From: Mycolicibacter senuensis
Lineage (GTDB): Bacteria > Actinomycetota > Actinomycetes > Mycobacteriales > Mycobacteriaceae
Length of the DNA stretch: 64,000 nucleotides
NCBI RefSeq assembly: GCF_002101885.1
Contig: NZ_LQPS01000043.1
Location: 372,001 to 436,000 of the forward strand
Direction: 5' to 3'
The translations under genes were made by a program, and so were the position numbers. Every line of letters starts with the position of its first letter. Positions within the stretch are counted from its first letter, which is position 1. This document shows, in pieces, positions 48,009 through 56,320 of this stretch. The notes below the pieces were generated by a model. It did no database searches. It saw only the letters and a program-made list of their open reading frames with translations, and was not told the DNA's origin.

Positions 48009-48701
48009 TCAGACCTTCTGGACCTTGACAGCGTGCGCCATCGCATACGGCAGGCTGACATCGGTGTGACCGGGCATGACGATCGTCACGCCGTCCTCCA
48101 CGTCGGCCTCGACGGTCACCCGGGCATTCGGCACCACACCGGCTTCCTTCAGCCGGGTGATCAAGTCGATGTCACCCTGCACATGTTCGGTGAGCTGGCG
48201 CACCACCACGGCCACCGGCGAGCCGGCCGGCAGCTCGGTCAACCGCACCAGGTCGGTCTCCCGCGCCCCGCCCTCCGAGCCGAAACCGAGGTCCAGCAGA
48301 CCGGGGATCGGGTTGCCGAACGGTGAGGTCGTCGGGTTCTCGAGCACCTTGACCAGACGGCGCTCGACGTCCTCGCTCATCACGTGCTCCCAACGGCAGG
48401 CCTCGGCGTGCACCTCCTCCAGCGGCAGCCCGATGATGTCGACCAGCAGTCGCTCGGCCAGCCGGTGCTTGCGCATCACCGAGACCGCCAGGGCACGGCC
48501 CTTCTCGGTGAGTTCGAGGTGACGGTCACCGGCCACCCGCAGCAGGCCGTCGCGTTCCATCCGGGACACCGTCTGGCTGACGGTCGGGCCACTTTGCTCC
48601 AGCCGCTCGGCGATCCGAGCACGCAGCGGGGTGACACCCTCTTCCTCAAGGTCATAGATCGTCCTGAGGTACATCTCGGTGGTATCAACCAACTCATTCA
48701 T
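48009..48701 (-). CDS. ideR: Iron-dependent repressor IdeR
   Basis: IdeR binds Fe(II) and represses siderophore genes while activating iron storage. The protein has 230 residues. The N-terminal winged helix (MNELVDTTEMYLRTIYDLEEEGVTPLRARIAERL) and the metal-binding region with SCRWEHVMS-like ACRWEHVMSEDVERRLV are intact. The C-terminal SH3-like domain is present. The ATG at 48701 follows GGGAAGG. Upstream lies a hairpin that separates it from sigB, and a candidate promoter, so it can be expressed independently. Confidence 0.97.
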   Translation of the reverse strand: MNELVDTTEMYLRTIYDLEEEGVTPLRARIAERLEQSGPTVSQTVSRMERDGLLRVAGDRHLELTEKGRALAVSVMRKHRLAERLLVDIIGLPLEEVHAEACRWEHVMSEDVERRLVKVLENPTTSPFGNPIPGLLDLGFGSEGGARETDLVRLTELPAGSPVAVVVRQLTEHVQGDIDLITRLKEAGVVPNARVTVEADVEDGVTIVMPGHTDVSLPYAMAHAVKVQKV

Positions 48702-48723
48702 GTGGCACCTTCCCGTCGCCGTG

Positions 48724-48753
48724 AGTCTACTTGGCGGTCCGCCGCCTGGTCAG
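48724..48753 (-). promoter_or_regulatory. Candidate ideR promoter
   Basis: On the minus strand: CTGACC (48748-48753), 18 bases, TAGACT (48724-48729). It lies between the sigB terminator hairpin and the ideR start. Confidence 0.4.
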
Positions 48754-48790
48754 CGCCATCGATAGCTGACCGGCCCGAGGGCTACGCGGC

Positions 48791-48830
48791 TGCGCCGGGC
48801 CACCGCAACGGTGTGCGGTGGCCCGGCGCA
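48791..48830 (-). terminator. Strong terminator hairpin after sigB
   Basis: Arms of 17 perfect base pairs (48791-48807 and 48814-48830) flank a six-base loop, starting 10 bases after the sigB stop. It is the longest perfect inverted repeat I found in the window and should limit read-through from sigB into ideR. Confidence 0.8.
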
Positions 48831-48839
48831 GAGGTGGTG

Positions 48840-49805
48840 TCAGCTGGCGTATGAACGCAATCGATCGGCGCGTTCGCCGTGCCGCAGCTTGGTCATCACC
48901 TCACGCTCGATCTGGCGGACCCGCTCGCGGGACAGGCCGAACAACTTGCCGATCTGATCCAGGGTGCGGGGCTGTCCATCATCGAGGCCGAACCGCAGTC
49001 GGATCACCTGGTGCTCACGTTCGTCCAGGGTCGCCAGCACACTGCGGATGTCGGTGTGCAGCAGTTCGGAGATCACCGCGTTCTCCGCCGACATCGCCTC
49101 GGAGTCCTCGATGAAGTCGCCCAGCGGCGCCTCCTCGTCGGAGCCCACCGGCATGTCCAGGCTCACCGGGTCGCGGCTGTGCTCCAGCAGGTCGTTGATC
49201 TTCTCCGCCGGGATGCCGGATTCGGCGGCGAGCTCCTCGTCGGTGGCCTCACGGCCGAGCTGCTGGTGCATCTCGCGCTTGATCCTGGCCAGCTTGTTGA
49301 CCTGCTCGACCAGGTGCACCGGAAGCCGGATGGTGCGGCTCTGGTCGGCCATACCGCGGGTGATGGCCTGGCGGATCCACCAGGTCGCGTAGGTGGAGAA
49401 CTTGAATCCCTTGGCGTAGTCGAACTTCTCCATCGCGCGGATCAGCCCCAGGTTGCCTTCCTGGATCAGGTCCAGCAACGGCATGCCACGTCCGGTGTAA
49501 CGCTTGGCCAGCGAGACCACCAGACGCAGGTTGGCCTCCAGCAGATGCCGACGGGCGGCCTCGCCGTCGCGGACCACGGTGGCCAGCTCGCGTTTGCGCT
49601 TCTCGCCGAAGCGCTTGCGGGTCTCCAGCAGGTGCTTCGCGTACAGCCCGGCCTCGATGCGTTTGGCGAGTTCCACCTCGTCGGCGGCGTTGAGCAGTGC
49701 GGTCTTGCCGATACCGTTGAGGTACACCCGCACCAGATCTGCGGCTGGACTCTGCGAATCCAGATCGCCGTCGATCCGACTGATGGTGGCATCTGCCTTT
49801 GCCAT
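48840..49805 (-). CDS. sigB: Principal-like sigma factor SigB
   Basis: SigB is a non-essential primary-like sigma factor used in stress. The protein has 321 residues. Regions 1.2-4.2 are intact: LVRVYLNGIGKTALLN, NLRLVVSLAKRYTGRGMPLLDLIQEGNLGLIRAMEKFDY, KFSTYATWWIRQAITRGMADQSRTIR and RERVRQIEREVMTKLRH. ATG 49805 matches homology and follows GGGAGGCCGT. It is preceded by a perfect SigE-type promoter. The order sigB-ideR is that of other mycobacteria. Confidence 0.97.
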   Translation of the reverse strand: MAKADATISRIDGDLDSQSPAADLVRVYLNGIGKTALLNAADEVELAKRIEAGLYAKHLLETRKRFGEKRKRELATVVRDGEAARRHLLEANLRLVVSLAKRYTGRGMPLLDLIQEGNLGLIRAMEKFDYAKGFKFSTYATWWIRQAITRGMADQSRTIRLPVHLVEQVNKLARIKREMHQQLGREATDEELAAESGIPAEKINDLLEHSRDPVSLDMPVGSDEEAPLGDFIEDSEAMSAENAVISELLHTDIRSVLATLDEREHQVIRLRFGLDDGQPRTLDQIGKLFGLSRERVRQIEREVMTKLRHGERADRLRSYAS

Positions 49806-49845
49806 TACGGCCTCCCGTTGATCGGCTTCAGCTGTCACACGTGTC

Positions 49846-49872
49846 AACGTCCGACACGGGTGCAGAGTTCCC
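49846..49872 (-). promoter_or_regulatory. SigE-type promoter of sigB
   Basis: On the minus strand: GGGAACT (49866-49872), exactly 16 bases, then CGTT (49846-49849). This is a full match to the SigE consensus GGGAACY-N15/16-CGTT; SigE control of sigB is established in M. tuberculosis. Confidence 0.8.
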
Positions 49873-49933
49873 GCCCGATCGCTTTTCCACACCACTTGAC
49901 GTGCGGGAATACGCCGATGACTTTGAGAATGTG

Positions 49934-50383
49934 CTAAGAACCGGTACCTTGCGGCGGTTCGCCGGCCGCGTCGTCGCCCGCCTGCCCCGCCTCGAACCCC
50001 GGCTCGCGGCCGGCCGATCCGGCCCCCGGCGATCGCGGATGTTCCAGCTCGCGGTGCGGCGCGGTGGGGAACAGCGGCGTGCGCGTGGGGGCGGCGTCGT
50101 AGCGCCGCGGCTCATCGGCGCGGCGGGGCGGACGGTCGTTGGCGATCAGCACCGCCATCCACGGCAGCGGTATCGAGCCCACCAGGATCGCCAGGGAGAT
50201 CCAGCCGTTGTGCCAGATGCCGTAGGCGACCGCGGCCAGGATGAGTGCCGGAACCCGGAACGCCATGAGCGTCAGGTACTTGCGTACCCGCTCACGGTGC
50301 TGCTGTTCGAAGGACGGGGCGGCCGCGGTGATGAGCACCGGCCGACCGTCGTCGTCGAAACCCAGCTCGGGGCCGTGCTTCAT
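49934..50383 (-). CDS. DUF3099 membrane protein
   Basis: The protein has 149 residues. Two membrane segments (about 40-57 and 62-80) follow the conserved-looking PVLITAAAPSFEQQHRERVRKYLTLMAFRVPALILA, the DUF3099 pattern. The tail is long, Pro/Arg-rich and disordered. It corresponds to Rv2709. ATG 50383 (MKHGPEL) is chosen by homology; the longer start has none. Function is unknown. It lies upstream of the SigE promoter of sigB. Confidence 0.8.
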   Translation of the reverse strand: MKHGPELGFDDDGRPVLITAAAPSFEQQHRERVRKYLTLMAFRVPALILAAVAYGIWHNGWISLAILVGSIPLPWMAVLIANDRPPRRADEPRRYDAAPTRTPLFPTAPHRELEHPRSPGAGSAGREPGFEAGQAGDDAAGEPPQGTGS

Positions 50384-50461
50384 CACTCCACTGTCGCACA
50401 CCCACCCGCCTCAAAGCACGAGGGGTTTTCACATCCGTTGAGTTCCGGGCACAATGGGGCG

Positions 50462-50707
50462 ATGGGCATACAGACCGACACGCTCGAGCGCACCGACGCC
50501 GAGGAACGCGTCGATGACGGGACCGGTGACGACACCCCCAAGCACTTCCACTACGTCAAGAAGGACAAGATCGCCGAGAGCGCGGTCATGGGCACCCACG
50601 TGGTGGCGCTGTGCGGAGAGGTTTTCCCGGTGACCAAGTCGGCGAAGCCGGGCTCGCCGGTCTGCCCGGACTGCAAGCGGATCTACGCCACCCTCAAGAA
50701 GACCTGA
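50462..50707 (+). CDS. DUF3039 zinc-ribbon-like protein
   Basis: The protein has 81 residues. The family core is HYVKKDKIAESAVMGTHVVALCGEVFPVTKSAKPGSPVCPDCKRIYATL; the CGE and CPDC cysteines probably bind zinc. It is a small conserved actinobacterial protein of unknown function, corresponding to Rv2708c. The weak CACAAT hexamer 6 bases before the ATG may be a leaderless -10. Its last 14 bases overlap the convergent BrkB-like gene. Confidence 0.88.
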   Translation: MGIQTDTLERTDAEERVDDGTGDDTPKHFHYVKKDKIAESAVMGTHVVALCGEVFPVTKSAKPGSPVCPDCKRIYATLKKT

Positions 50708-51653
50708 CCGGCTCCTTCACCGGCTTGTCGCCGGGGTCGCCTCGGCCCGACCGGGACACCAGCCAGATGCGCAGTTGACGCAGATGGGTTGCCTCCGCCG
50801 GCCATTCCTCCTGAATGGCGGCGTTCAGCTCGGCGCCCAGCATGATGGCGAAACCGAGCAAAAACGCGAACAGCAGGAACGCGATCGGCGTCGCCAGCGC
50901 ACCGTAGGTGTAGCCGGTGCTGGTGATGTAGCGCAGGTAGACCCGCAATCCCAAGGTGGCCACGACGAACACCGTGGTGGCCAGCAACGCCCCGATCACC
51001 AGGCGGTGTGACGGCAGCGGTTTGGGCAGCGAGACCCGATAGAGCACCGTCACCGCCACCAGCAGTCCCAGCACCAGCATGGGGTAGTAGCCGAACCGCA
51101 GCAGATCGGTCCACCGCGCGGGCAGGTGCTCGGCGATCGCGTGCGGGCCCAGCGCGGCGAACGGCGCCCCGGCGACCGCGATCACCAGCATCGCCACATA
51201 CAGGCCCAGCGCGAAGAACCGCTGCCGCACCGGATGCCGTAGCGGGGTCTGATCGTGCGCCTCGACCACCGAGTCGACGAAGGCCGAGATCGCCGAGGAG
51301 CCGGCCCACAACGAAATCACGAAACCCAGCGAGACCACCTCACCGCGCGCGTTGGTGACGATGTCGCGCACCGTGGGTTCGATGATCTCGGCCACCACGT
51401 TCTGCGAAAAGAAACTGCTGGCCATCCCGATCAGCCGGTCCTGGATGGTCGCCAGCGTGTCCGGGCCGAACCACGGCGCCACATACGACAGGCTGCCCAG
51501 CATGCCGAGCAGCAGCGGTGGCAGCGACAGCACCGACCAGAAACCGGCCTGCGCCGACTCGGCGAAGATCGAATCGTCCCAGCTCTTCGCCAGGGTGCGG
51601 CGTGCGATGCGCAGCAGGTGATGCCGGGAAGGTTTGGGGATCTGGTCAGCCAT
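50694..51653 (-). CDS. YihY/BrkB-family membrane protein
   Basis: The protein has 319 residues with about six membrane helices. Family features: FAESAQAGFWSVLSLPPLLLGMLGSL, VVSLGFVISLWAGSSAISAFVDSVVEAHDQ and TPIAFLLFAFLLGFAIMLGAELNAAIQ. The family was once wrongly called ribonuclease BN; its actual role is unknown. It corresponds to Rv2707. ATG 51653 (MADQIPK) is the likely start. The tail contains basic and acidic residues on the cytoplasmic side. Confidence 0.88.
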   Translation of the reverse strand: MADQIPKPSRHHLLRIARRTLAKSWDDSIFAESAQAGFWSVLSLPPLLLGMLGSLSYVAPWFGPDTLATIQDRLIGMASSFFSQNVVAEIIEPTVRDIVTNARGEVVSLGFVISLWAGSSAISAFVDSVVEAHDQTPLRHPVRQRFFALGLYVAMLVIAVAGAPFAALGPHAIAEHLPARWTDLLRFGYYPMLVLGLLVAVTVLYRVSLPKPLPSHRLVIGALLATTVFVVATLGLRVYLRYITSTGYTYGALATPIAFLLFAFLLGFAIMLGAELNAAIQEEWPAEATHLRQLRIWLVSRSGRGDPGDKPVKEPVRSS

Positions 51654-51738
51654 GACCAGCCCAGCATTCCTGACGAATGGTGCTACCGCCCAATTCCCTC
51701 CGTCGGGCGTGTTGCGCGCGGATGCGGGGCTGCGTCGG

Positions 51739-51933
51739 TTAGTCCTCGGCGGGGGCGCTGACTTGCAGCACGGCGGCCAACTCGACCAGCTTGGCCTCGT
51801 GCTCGTTGGCGTGGTGCTGGCAGAACAGCAGCTCGGCTCCGGAGGGCAGCGTGGCTCGCACTCGGGCGGCGGCACCGCACCGGTCGCATCGATCAGCCCG
51901 AGTGAGTTCGGGGCTGGTCAGAGTCGCGTTCAT
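51739..51933 (-). CDS. DUF7455-like small zinc-binding protein
   Basis: The protein has 64 residues. CDRCGAAARVRATLPSGAELLFCQHHANEHEAKL contains a CxxC and a CxHH set fitting a zinc ribbon. Such short proteins are conserved in actinobacteria, and function is unknown. The ATG at 51933 follows GGAGGAG. It corresponds to the small gene next to Rv2706c/Rv2707 in M. tuberculosis by position. Confidence 0.75.
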   Translation of the reverse strand: MNATLTSPELTRADRCDRCGAAARVRATLPSGAELLFCQHHANEHEAKLVELAAVLQVSAPAED

Positions 51934-52053
51934 GGGCTCCTCCGTTCTCGCGGGTCTGTCAAGTGTGTCAGACGCTCGGGCGTTCGGCGTTGTTCCCCGC
52001 TTCGGCTGTGTCGTGTCTCACCCTGCGCGGGCATTGGGGCAGGATCGGGGGCG

Positions 52054-52407
52054 ATGGAACACGCCGACATTCTGGTACATCTGTGCGGCGCCCGGGATTG
52101 GGCGGCGGCGCAGGCGGCCGGTGCGCTGCGACCGGAGTCACTGGACGGTGTGGGCTTCGTGCACCTGTCGACCCCGCAGCAGGTGCACCTGCCCGCCAAC
52201 CGGCTCTACCGGGGGCGCACCGATCTGGTGTTGCTGCAGGTGGACCCGGCAAAGGTGGCGTCGCCGGTGCGCTGGGAGCCGGGCGTGCCCGGGGATCCCG
52301 AGGCGATGTTGTTCCCGCACCTGTACGGGCCGTTGCCCGTCGACGCGGTGATCGGTGTCAGGGCGTATCGGCCCGGCCCGGACGGTGCGTTCGGGCCGGC
52401 GGGTTGA
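52054..52407 (+). CDS. DUF952 protein
   Basis: The protein has 117 residues. The DUF952 pattern is ILVHLCGARDWAAAQAAGALRPESLDGVGFVHLSTPQQV, then LYGPLPVDAVIGVRAYRP. The fold resembles ADP-ribosyl-transferase-like or Tpt1-like small domains, and no function is established. The start is ATG 52054 preceded by GATCGGGGG. Its last 50 bases overlap the small gene on the other strand. Confidence 0.8.
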   Translation: MEHADILVHLCGARDWAAAQAAGALRPESLDGVGFVHLSTPQQVHLPANRLYRGRTDLVLLQVDPAKVASPVRWEPGVPGDPEAMLFPHLYGPLPVDAVIGVRAYRPGPDGAFGPAG

Positions 52408-52642
52408 GCTGGAAAGGGGTGGTGGGCTTGGCCGCCGACGCCCGGGTGAGTTCGCTACGGGCGAACGTGGTTTGAGCCTTGTTGATCAGCGCGGCGGGCA
52501 CCCGCGGCCAAGCGGCGGCCACGGCGTTCAGCGCGGAGATCACCGCCGGATCCAAGCGGGCCTCGGCCGGAACGCGGTGACCGTGGCGCTCCGCGCGATT
52601 GAGCAGCGCGGCGAAGGTCTGGGCGTCGCCATCGGTCGGCAT
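52358..52642 (-). CDS. Hypothetical small protein
   Basis: The protein has 94 residues: a helical part with FAALLNRAERHGHRVPAEARLDPAVISALNAVAAAWPRVPAALINKAQ, then a Pro-rich tail. I do not recognise a family. It is the only frame open in the gap between the DUF952 and methyltransferase genes, but it overlaps DUF952 by 50 bases. It could be real or a chance frame. Confidence 0.45.
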   Translation of the reverse strand: MPTDGDAQTFAALLNRAERHGHRVPAEARLDPAVISALNAVAAAWPRVPAALINKAQTTFARSELTRASAAKPTTPFQLNPPARTHRPGRADTP

Positions 52643-52679
52643 GGTCCGCGATACTACCGGCGGGATCGGCGACCGGGCA

Positions 52680-53762
52680 TCAAACCGGGACGGCCACGAT
52701 GATCGACATCGGGGCGGCAGTGGGAACCACCCGCTGCAACCGGAATCCCGCCCGGGACAGCAACTCGGCGTATTCGCGCCGGGTGCGTTCCCGACCGCCT
52801 GCGGCCGTCAGCATCTCCAGGTCGAGCAGCAGGCCCAGATGGGCGGGCGCGCCCTCGGGCAACACCATCTCCAGCAGCAGCAGGGTGCCGCCCGGGGCGA
52901 TGGCGCTGCGGACATTGCGCAGAATCGCGCACGAACGCTCGTCGTCCCAGTCGTGGATGATCGCCTTGAGCAGATAGGTGTCACCGCCGTCGGGCACCGA
53001 TTCGAAGAACGATCCACCGGAGACCTCGCAGCGCGACGTCACTCCTGCGGCCGCCAGGGTGGCGTCAGCGCCGGCCACCACCGCGGGCTGGTCGAACAGC
53101 ACGCCGCGGGCACCGGGCGCGGCGCGCAGCACCGCGGCCAATAGCGCACCGTGACCGCCGCCCACGTCGACGATCAGCTTGCTGGCGCTGAAATCATATG
53201 CCGGAACCGCGCTTTCGATCGCCACGGCGGACGCCCCGGTCATCGCGTCATTGAAGACCTGCGCCAGTTCGGAGTCGGTGTCCAGGTAGGAGAAGAACGA
53301 CATCCCGCGCACCTTGTCGACCGCGGTCTCGCCGGTGCGCACCGAGTGCTCCAGGTGCGACCAGTGTTCCCGGTGCGCGGGGTCGCCGATGAACGCGATC
53401 ATCGGCGCCACGCTGGCCGGATCATCGGAGACCAGGGCGCGCCCGATGCGGGTCAGCGCGAAGCGGCCGTCCCGGCGCAGTTTGAGCACCGACTGACTGG
53501 CCAGCGCACGCATCAGCCGGTAGGTGGCAGCGGGGTCGGTACCGACCCGCCGGGCGGTCTCGTCGGCGGTCAGCGGGCCGGTTCGGAGCACATCGGGGAT
53601 TCCCAGCCGCACCGCGACGTGCATCGCCTGGGCCAGCCATGCCCCGAAGCCGAGTTCCATGACGGCGACCCCGGCGGGCACCGTCGCCTGGCGCAGTCGC
53701 TGCAGGCCGCTGCGCAACGCGGTGAGGGCGGCCAGCAGTGCCGCCGGTGGGGGTTTTGCCAC
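52680..53762 (-). CDS. SAM-dependent O-methyltransferase (COMT/AdoMet class)
   Basis: The protein has 360 residues. The N-terminal dimerisation winged helix (LGIPDVLRTGPLTADETARRVGTDPAATYRLMRALASQSVLKLRRDGRFALTRIG) is followed by the AdoMet-binding motif VDVGGGHGALLAAVL and the catalytic histidine region IIHDWDDERSCAILRN. It methylates a small hydroxylated substrate, probably a polyketide or phenolic compound. It begins 6 bases after the sigA stop, so it lies in the sigA transcription unit. Confidence 0.88.
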   Translation of the reverse strand: MAKPPPAALLAALTALRSGLQRLRQATVPAGVAVMELGFGAWLAQAMHVAVRLGIPDVLRTGPLTADETARRVGTDPAATYRLMRALASQSVLKLRRDGRFALTRIGRALVSDDPASVAPMIAFIGDPAHREHWSHLEHSVRTGETAVDKVRGMSFFSYLDTDSELAQVFNDAMTGASAVAIESAVPAYDFSASKLIVDVGGGHGALLAAVLRAAPGARGVLFDQPAVVAGADATLAAAGVTSRCEVSGGSFFESVPDGGDTYLLKAIIHDWDDERSCAILRNVRSAIAPGGTLLLLEMVLPEGAPAHLGLLLDLEMLTAAGGRERTRREYAELLSRAGFRLQRVVPTAAPMSIIVAVPV

Positions 53763-53768
53763 AGCCGG

Positions 53769-55304
53769 TTAGTCGAGGTAGTCGCGCAGGACCTGGGAGC
53801 GGCTCGGGTGCCGCAGCTTCGACATCGTCTTCGACTCGATCTGACGGATCCGCTCGCGGGTGACGCCGTAGACCTGGCCGATCTCATCCAGGGTGCGCGG
53901 CTGGCCGTCGGTCAGCCCGAACCGTAGCCGAACCACGCCGGCCTCACGCTCCGAGAGCGTCTCGAGCACCGACTGCAGCTGATCCTGCAGGAGGGTGAAC
54001 GAGACGGCATCCACGGCCACCACAGCCTCGGAGTCCTCGATGAAGTCGCCGAGTTGGGAGTCGCCCTCGTCGCCGATGGTCTGGTCCAGCGAGATCGGTT
54101 CCCGGGCGTACTGCTGGATCTCCAGCACCTTCTCCGGGGTGATGTCCATCTCCCGGGCGAGTTCCTCGGGCGTGGGTTCGCGGCCCAGATCCTGCAGCAG
54201 CTCACGCTGGATGCGGCCGAGCTTGTTGATCACCTCGACCATGTGGACCGGGATGCGGATGGTGCGCGCCTGGTCGGCCATGGCGCGGGTGATGGCCTGG
54301 CGGATCCACCAGGTGGCGTAGGTGGAGAACTTGTAGCCCTTGGTGTAGTCGAACTTCTCCACGGCGCGGATCAGACCGAGGTTGCCCTCCTGGATCAGGT
54401 CCAGAAACGCCATCCCACGGCCGGTGTAACGCTTGGCCAGCGAGACCACCAACCGCAGGTTGGCCTCGAGCAGGTGGTTCTTGGCCCGGTCGCCGTCCCG
54501 GCAGATCCACGCCATGTCACGCCGGTAGGCGACCGCCAGCTTCTCGCCCTTCTCGGCGTGCTCGGCCATCTTCTGGGTGGCGAACAGGCCGGCCTCGATC
54601 CGTTTGGCCAGCTCCACCTCCTCTTCGGCGTTGAGCAGCGCCACCTTGCCGATCTGCTTGAGGTAGGCGCGCACCGAGTCGGCCGAAGCGGTGAGCTCGG
54701 CATCCTTGCGGGCCTGGCGCAGTGCCTCGGACTCCTCTTCGTCCCAGACGAAATCACCTGAGGCCTTGTCCTTCTCGGAGGGCTCGGCGATCTCGTCGTC
54801 GTCGTCGGCGGCGGCGGCCTCCTCGCCGGCCTCCGCGGTCGCCGCGCCGGCAGCCGGCGCGGCTTCGCCGTCGCCGGACTCCTCGGCGTCCTCGTCCAGG
54901 TCTTCCAGGCTCAGGTCCGTGTCATCGATGTCCTCGTCACCGGGCTCGGTGTCCAGTTCGGTATCGGTGTCCAGTTCCTCGGTCGCGAGGTCGACCTCGG
55001 TGTTCTTGGCTGCGCCCTTGGCGCCCCTGGCGGCAGCCTTCTTCGCCGGGCCCCGGGCCGACCGGGTCTTGGGCTTGGTGTCGCCGTCGTCGGCGGTCTT
55101 GGCGGCACTCTTGGTCGCTGCCCGCGCCGTGCTCTTGGTGGCCTTCTTGGCCGGGGCGGCCTTGGTGGCCTTCGCCGGGGTCCGCTTGGCGGCGGTCCTG
55201 GCGGGGGCCTTCGCAGTCGACTTGGCGGCGGCCTTGGCGGGTGCCTTGGTGGCACTGCGCTTCTTGGGCTCCTCGGTCGCCGGCTTTGCCTTGCTCGCTG
55301 CCAC
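53769..55304 (-). CDS. sigA: Housekeeping sigma factor SigA
   Basis: SigA directs RNA polymerase to most promoters. The protein has 511 residues. The N-terminal 180 residues are Lys/Ala-rich and then acidic, as in other mycobacterial SigA, and then regions 1.2-4.2 follow: SVRAYLKQIGKVALLNAEEEVELAKRIE, NLRLVVSLAKRYTGRGMAFLDLIQEGNLGLIRAVEKFDY, KFSTYATWWIRQAITRAMADQARTIR and RERIRQIESKTMSKLRHPSRSQVLRDYLD. GTG 55304 (VAASKAKP) is preferred, since AAGGGG lies upstream; GTG 55310 is two codons earlier. Residues match M. tuberculosis closely from memory. Confidence 0.97.
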   Translation of the reverse strand: MAASKAKPATEEPKKRSATKAPAKAAAKSTAKAPARTAAKRTPAKATKAAPAKKATKSTARAATKSAAKTADDGDTKPKTRSARGPAKKAAARGAKGAAKNTEVDLATEELDTDTELDTEPGDEDIDDTDLSLEDLDEDAEESGDGEAAPAAGAATAEAGEEAAAADDDDEIAEPSEKDKASGDFVWDEEESEALRQARKDAELTASADSVRAYLKQIGKVALLNAEEEVELAKRIEAGLFATQKMAEHAEKGEKLAVAYRRDMAWICRDGDRAKNHLLEANLRLVVSLAKRYTGRGMAFLDLIQEGNLGLIRAVEKFDYTKGYKFSTYATWWIRQAITRAMADQARTIRIPVHMVEVINKLGRIQRELLQDLGREPTPEELAREMDITPEKVLEIQQYAREPISLDQTIGDEGDSQLGDFIEDSEAVVAVDAVSFTLLQDQLQSVLETLSEREAGVVRLRFGLTDGQPRTLDEIGQVYGVTRERIRQIESKTMSKLRHPSRSQVLRDYLD

Positions 55305-55390
55305 GTCCACCCCTTCGGTCGGACTGACTTTCGGGTCGCAGGGCCGTGCGCCACCGAAAGTGTCGGGTATATCAGATGTCGGCTCTATAT

Positions 55391-55408
55391 CAGTTGGGTG
55401 ATCAACTG
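55391..55408. repeat. Inverted repeat CAGTTG-N6-CAACTG upstream of sigA
   Basis: Six-base arms flank GGTGAT in the 187-base gap before sigA. The region is relatively AT-rich with several TATA-like hexamers, so a promoter and operator are likely, but I could not assign one -10. Alternatively it is the terminator of ppgK. Confidence 0.4.
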
Positions 55409-55491
55409 GGATAGTCGCCGCTATCGGTTAGGCGGCCGCCGCGGACCATTGTAACGACAGCACGCGGCAACAATCGCTGAGCGGGCGCTAT

Positions 55492-56301
55492 TCAGCGGGT
55501 CACGTCGGCCGCGGACGCCATCGCGGCCCCGACGATCCCCGCGGTGTTCTGCAATGTCGCGGCGACCACCGGAGTCCGGTTGCGCAGCAGTGGCACCCAT
55601 TCGTCGGCTTTGCGGCTGATGCCGCCGCCGGCGATGATCAGGTCCGGGCACAGCGCGTCCTCGATCGCCACCAACACCTTGGTCACCTGTTTGGACCACT
55701 TCCGCATGCTCCAGTTCTTGCGCTCCTTGACCGACGCGGCGGCCCGGTGCTCGGCTTCCTTGCCGTCGACATCGATGTGCCCGAGTTCGGTGTTGGGCAG
55801 CAGCTTTCCGTTGTGGATGACCGCCGAGCCGATCCCGGTGCCGAAGGTGAGCAACACGACGACGCCGGTGTTGTCCTTGCCCGCCCCGAACCGCTCTTCA
55901 GCCAGCCCGGCGGCGTCGGCGTCGTTGAGGATGACGACCGGCTGGCCGTTGAGTGCGGCCTGGATCGCGGCCTGGGCGTTCACCCCGATCCAGGACTTGT
56001 CGACATTGGCGGCGGTGCGCACCACGCCGTCGATCACCACACCGGGGTAGGTGACCCCCAGGGGACCGGTCCAGCCGAGTTTCCGGACCACCTCGGCGAC
56101 GGTCTCGGCGACCGCGGCCGGGGTCGCCGGGCTCGGTGTCGGCAGTTTGTACCGTTCGCCGATCAGCGCACCGGTGTCGAGGTCGACGACGCCGCCCTTG
56201 ATGCCGCTGCCGCCGACGTCGACGCCGAAGCCCCGTCGTTGCGGGTGCCGGTCGCCGGTCGCGGCAGCGGGCGGGGAATCGGTCGGGTCTGTGCCGGTCA
56301 T
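55492..56301 (-). CDS. ppgK: Polyphosphate glucokinase
   Basis: PpgK phosphorylates glucose using polyphosphate or ATP. The protein has 269 residues and is of the ROK type. It has GVDVGGSGIKGGVVDLDTG (phosphate loop), LNDADAAGLAEERFGAG, TFGTGIGSA and the family's ELGHIDVDG. The N-terminus carries extra residues as in other actinobacterial PpgK. ATG 56301 follows GAGGAGATC. It begins 20 bases after cei, so the two are likely one unit. suhB, the M. tuberculosis neighbour, is missing. Confidence 0.95.
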   Translation of the reverse strand: MTGTDPTDSPPAAATGDRHPQRRGFGVDVGGSGIKGGVVDLDTGALIGERYKLPTPSPATPAAVAETVAEVVRKLGWTGPLGVTYPGVVIDGVVRTAANVDKSWIGVNAQAAIQAALNGQPVVILNDADAAGLAEERFGAGKDNTGVVVLLTFGTGIGSAVIHNGKLLPNTELGHIDVDGKEAEHRAAASVKERKNWSMRKWSKQVTKVLVAIEDALCPDLIIAGGGISRKADEWVPLLRNRTPVVAATLQNTAGIVGAAMASAADVTR

Positions 56302-56320
56302 GGATCTCCTCGGCGGGTCG

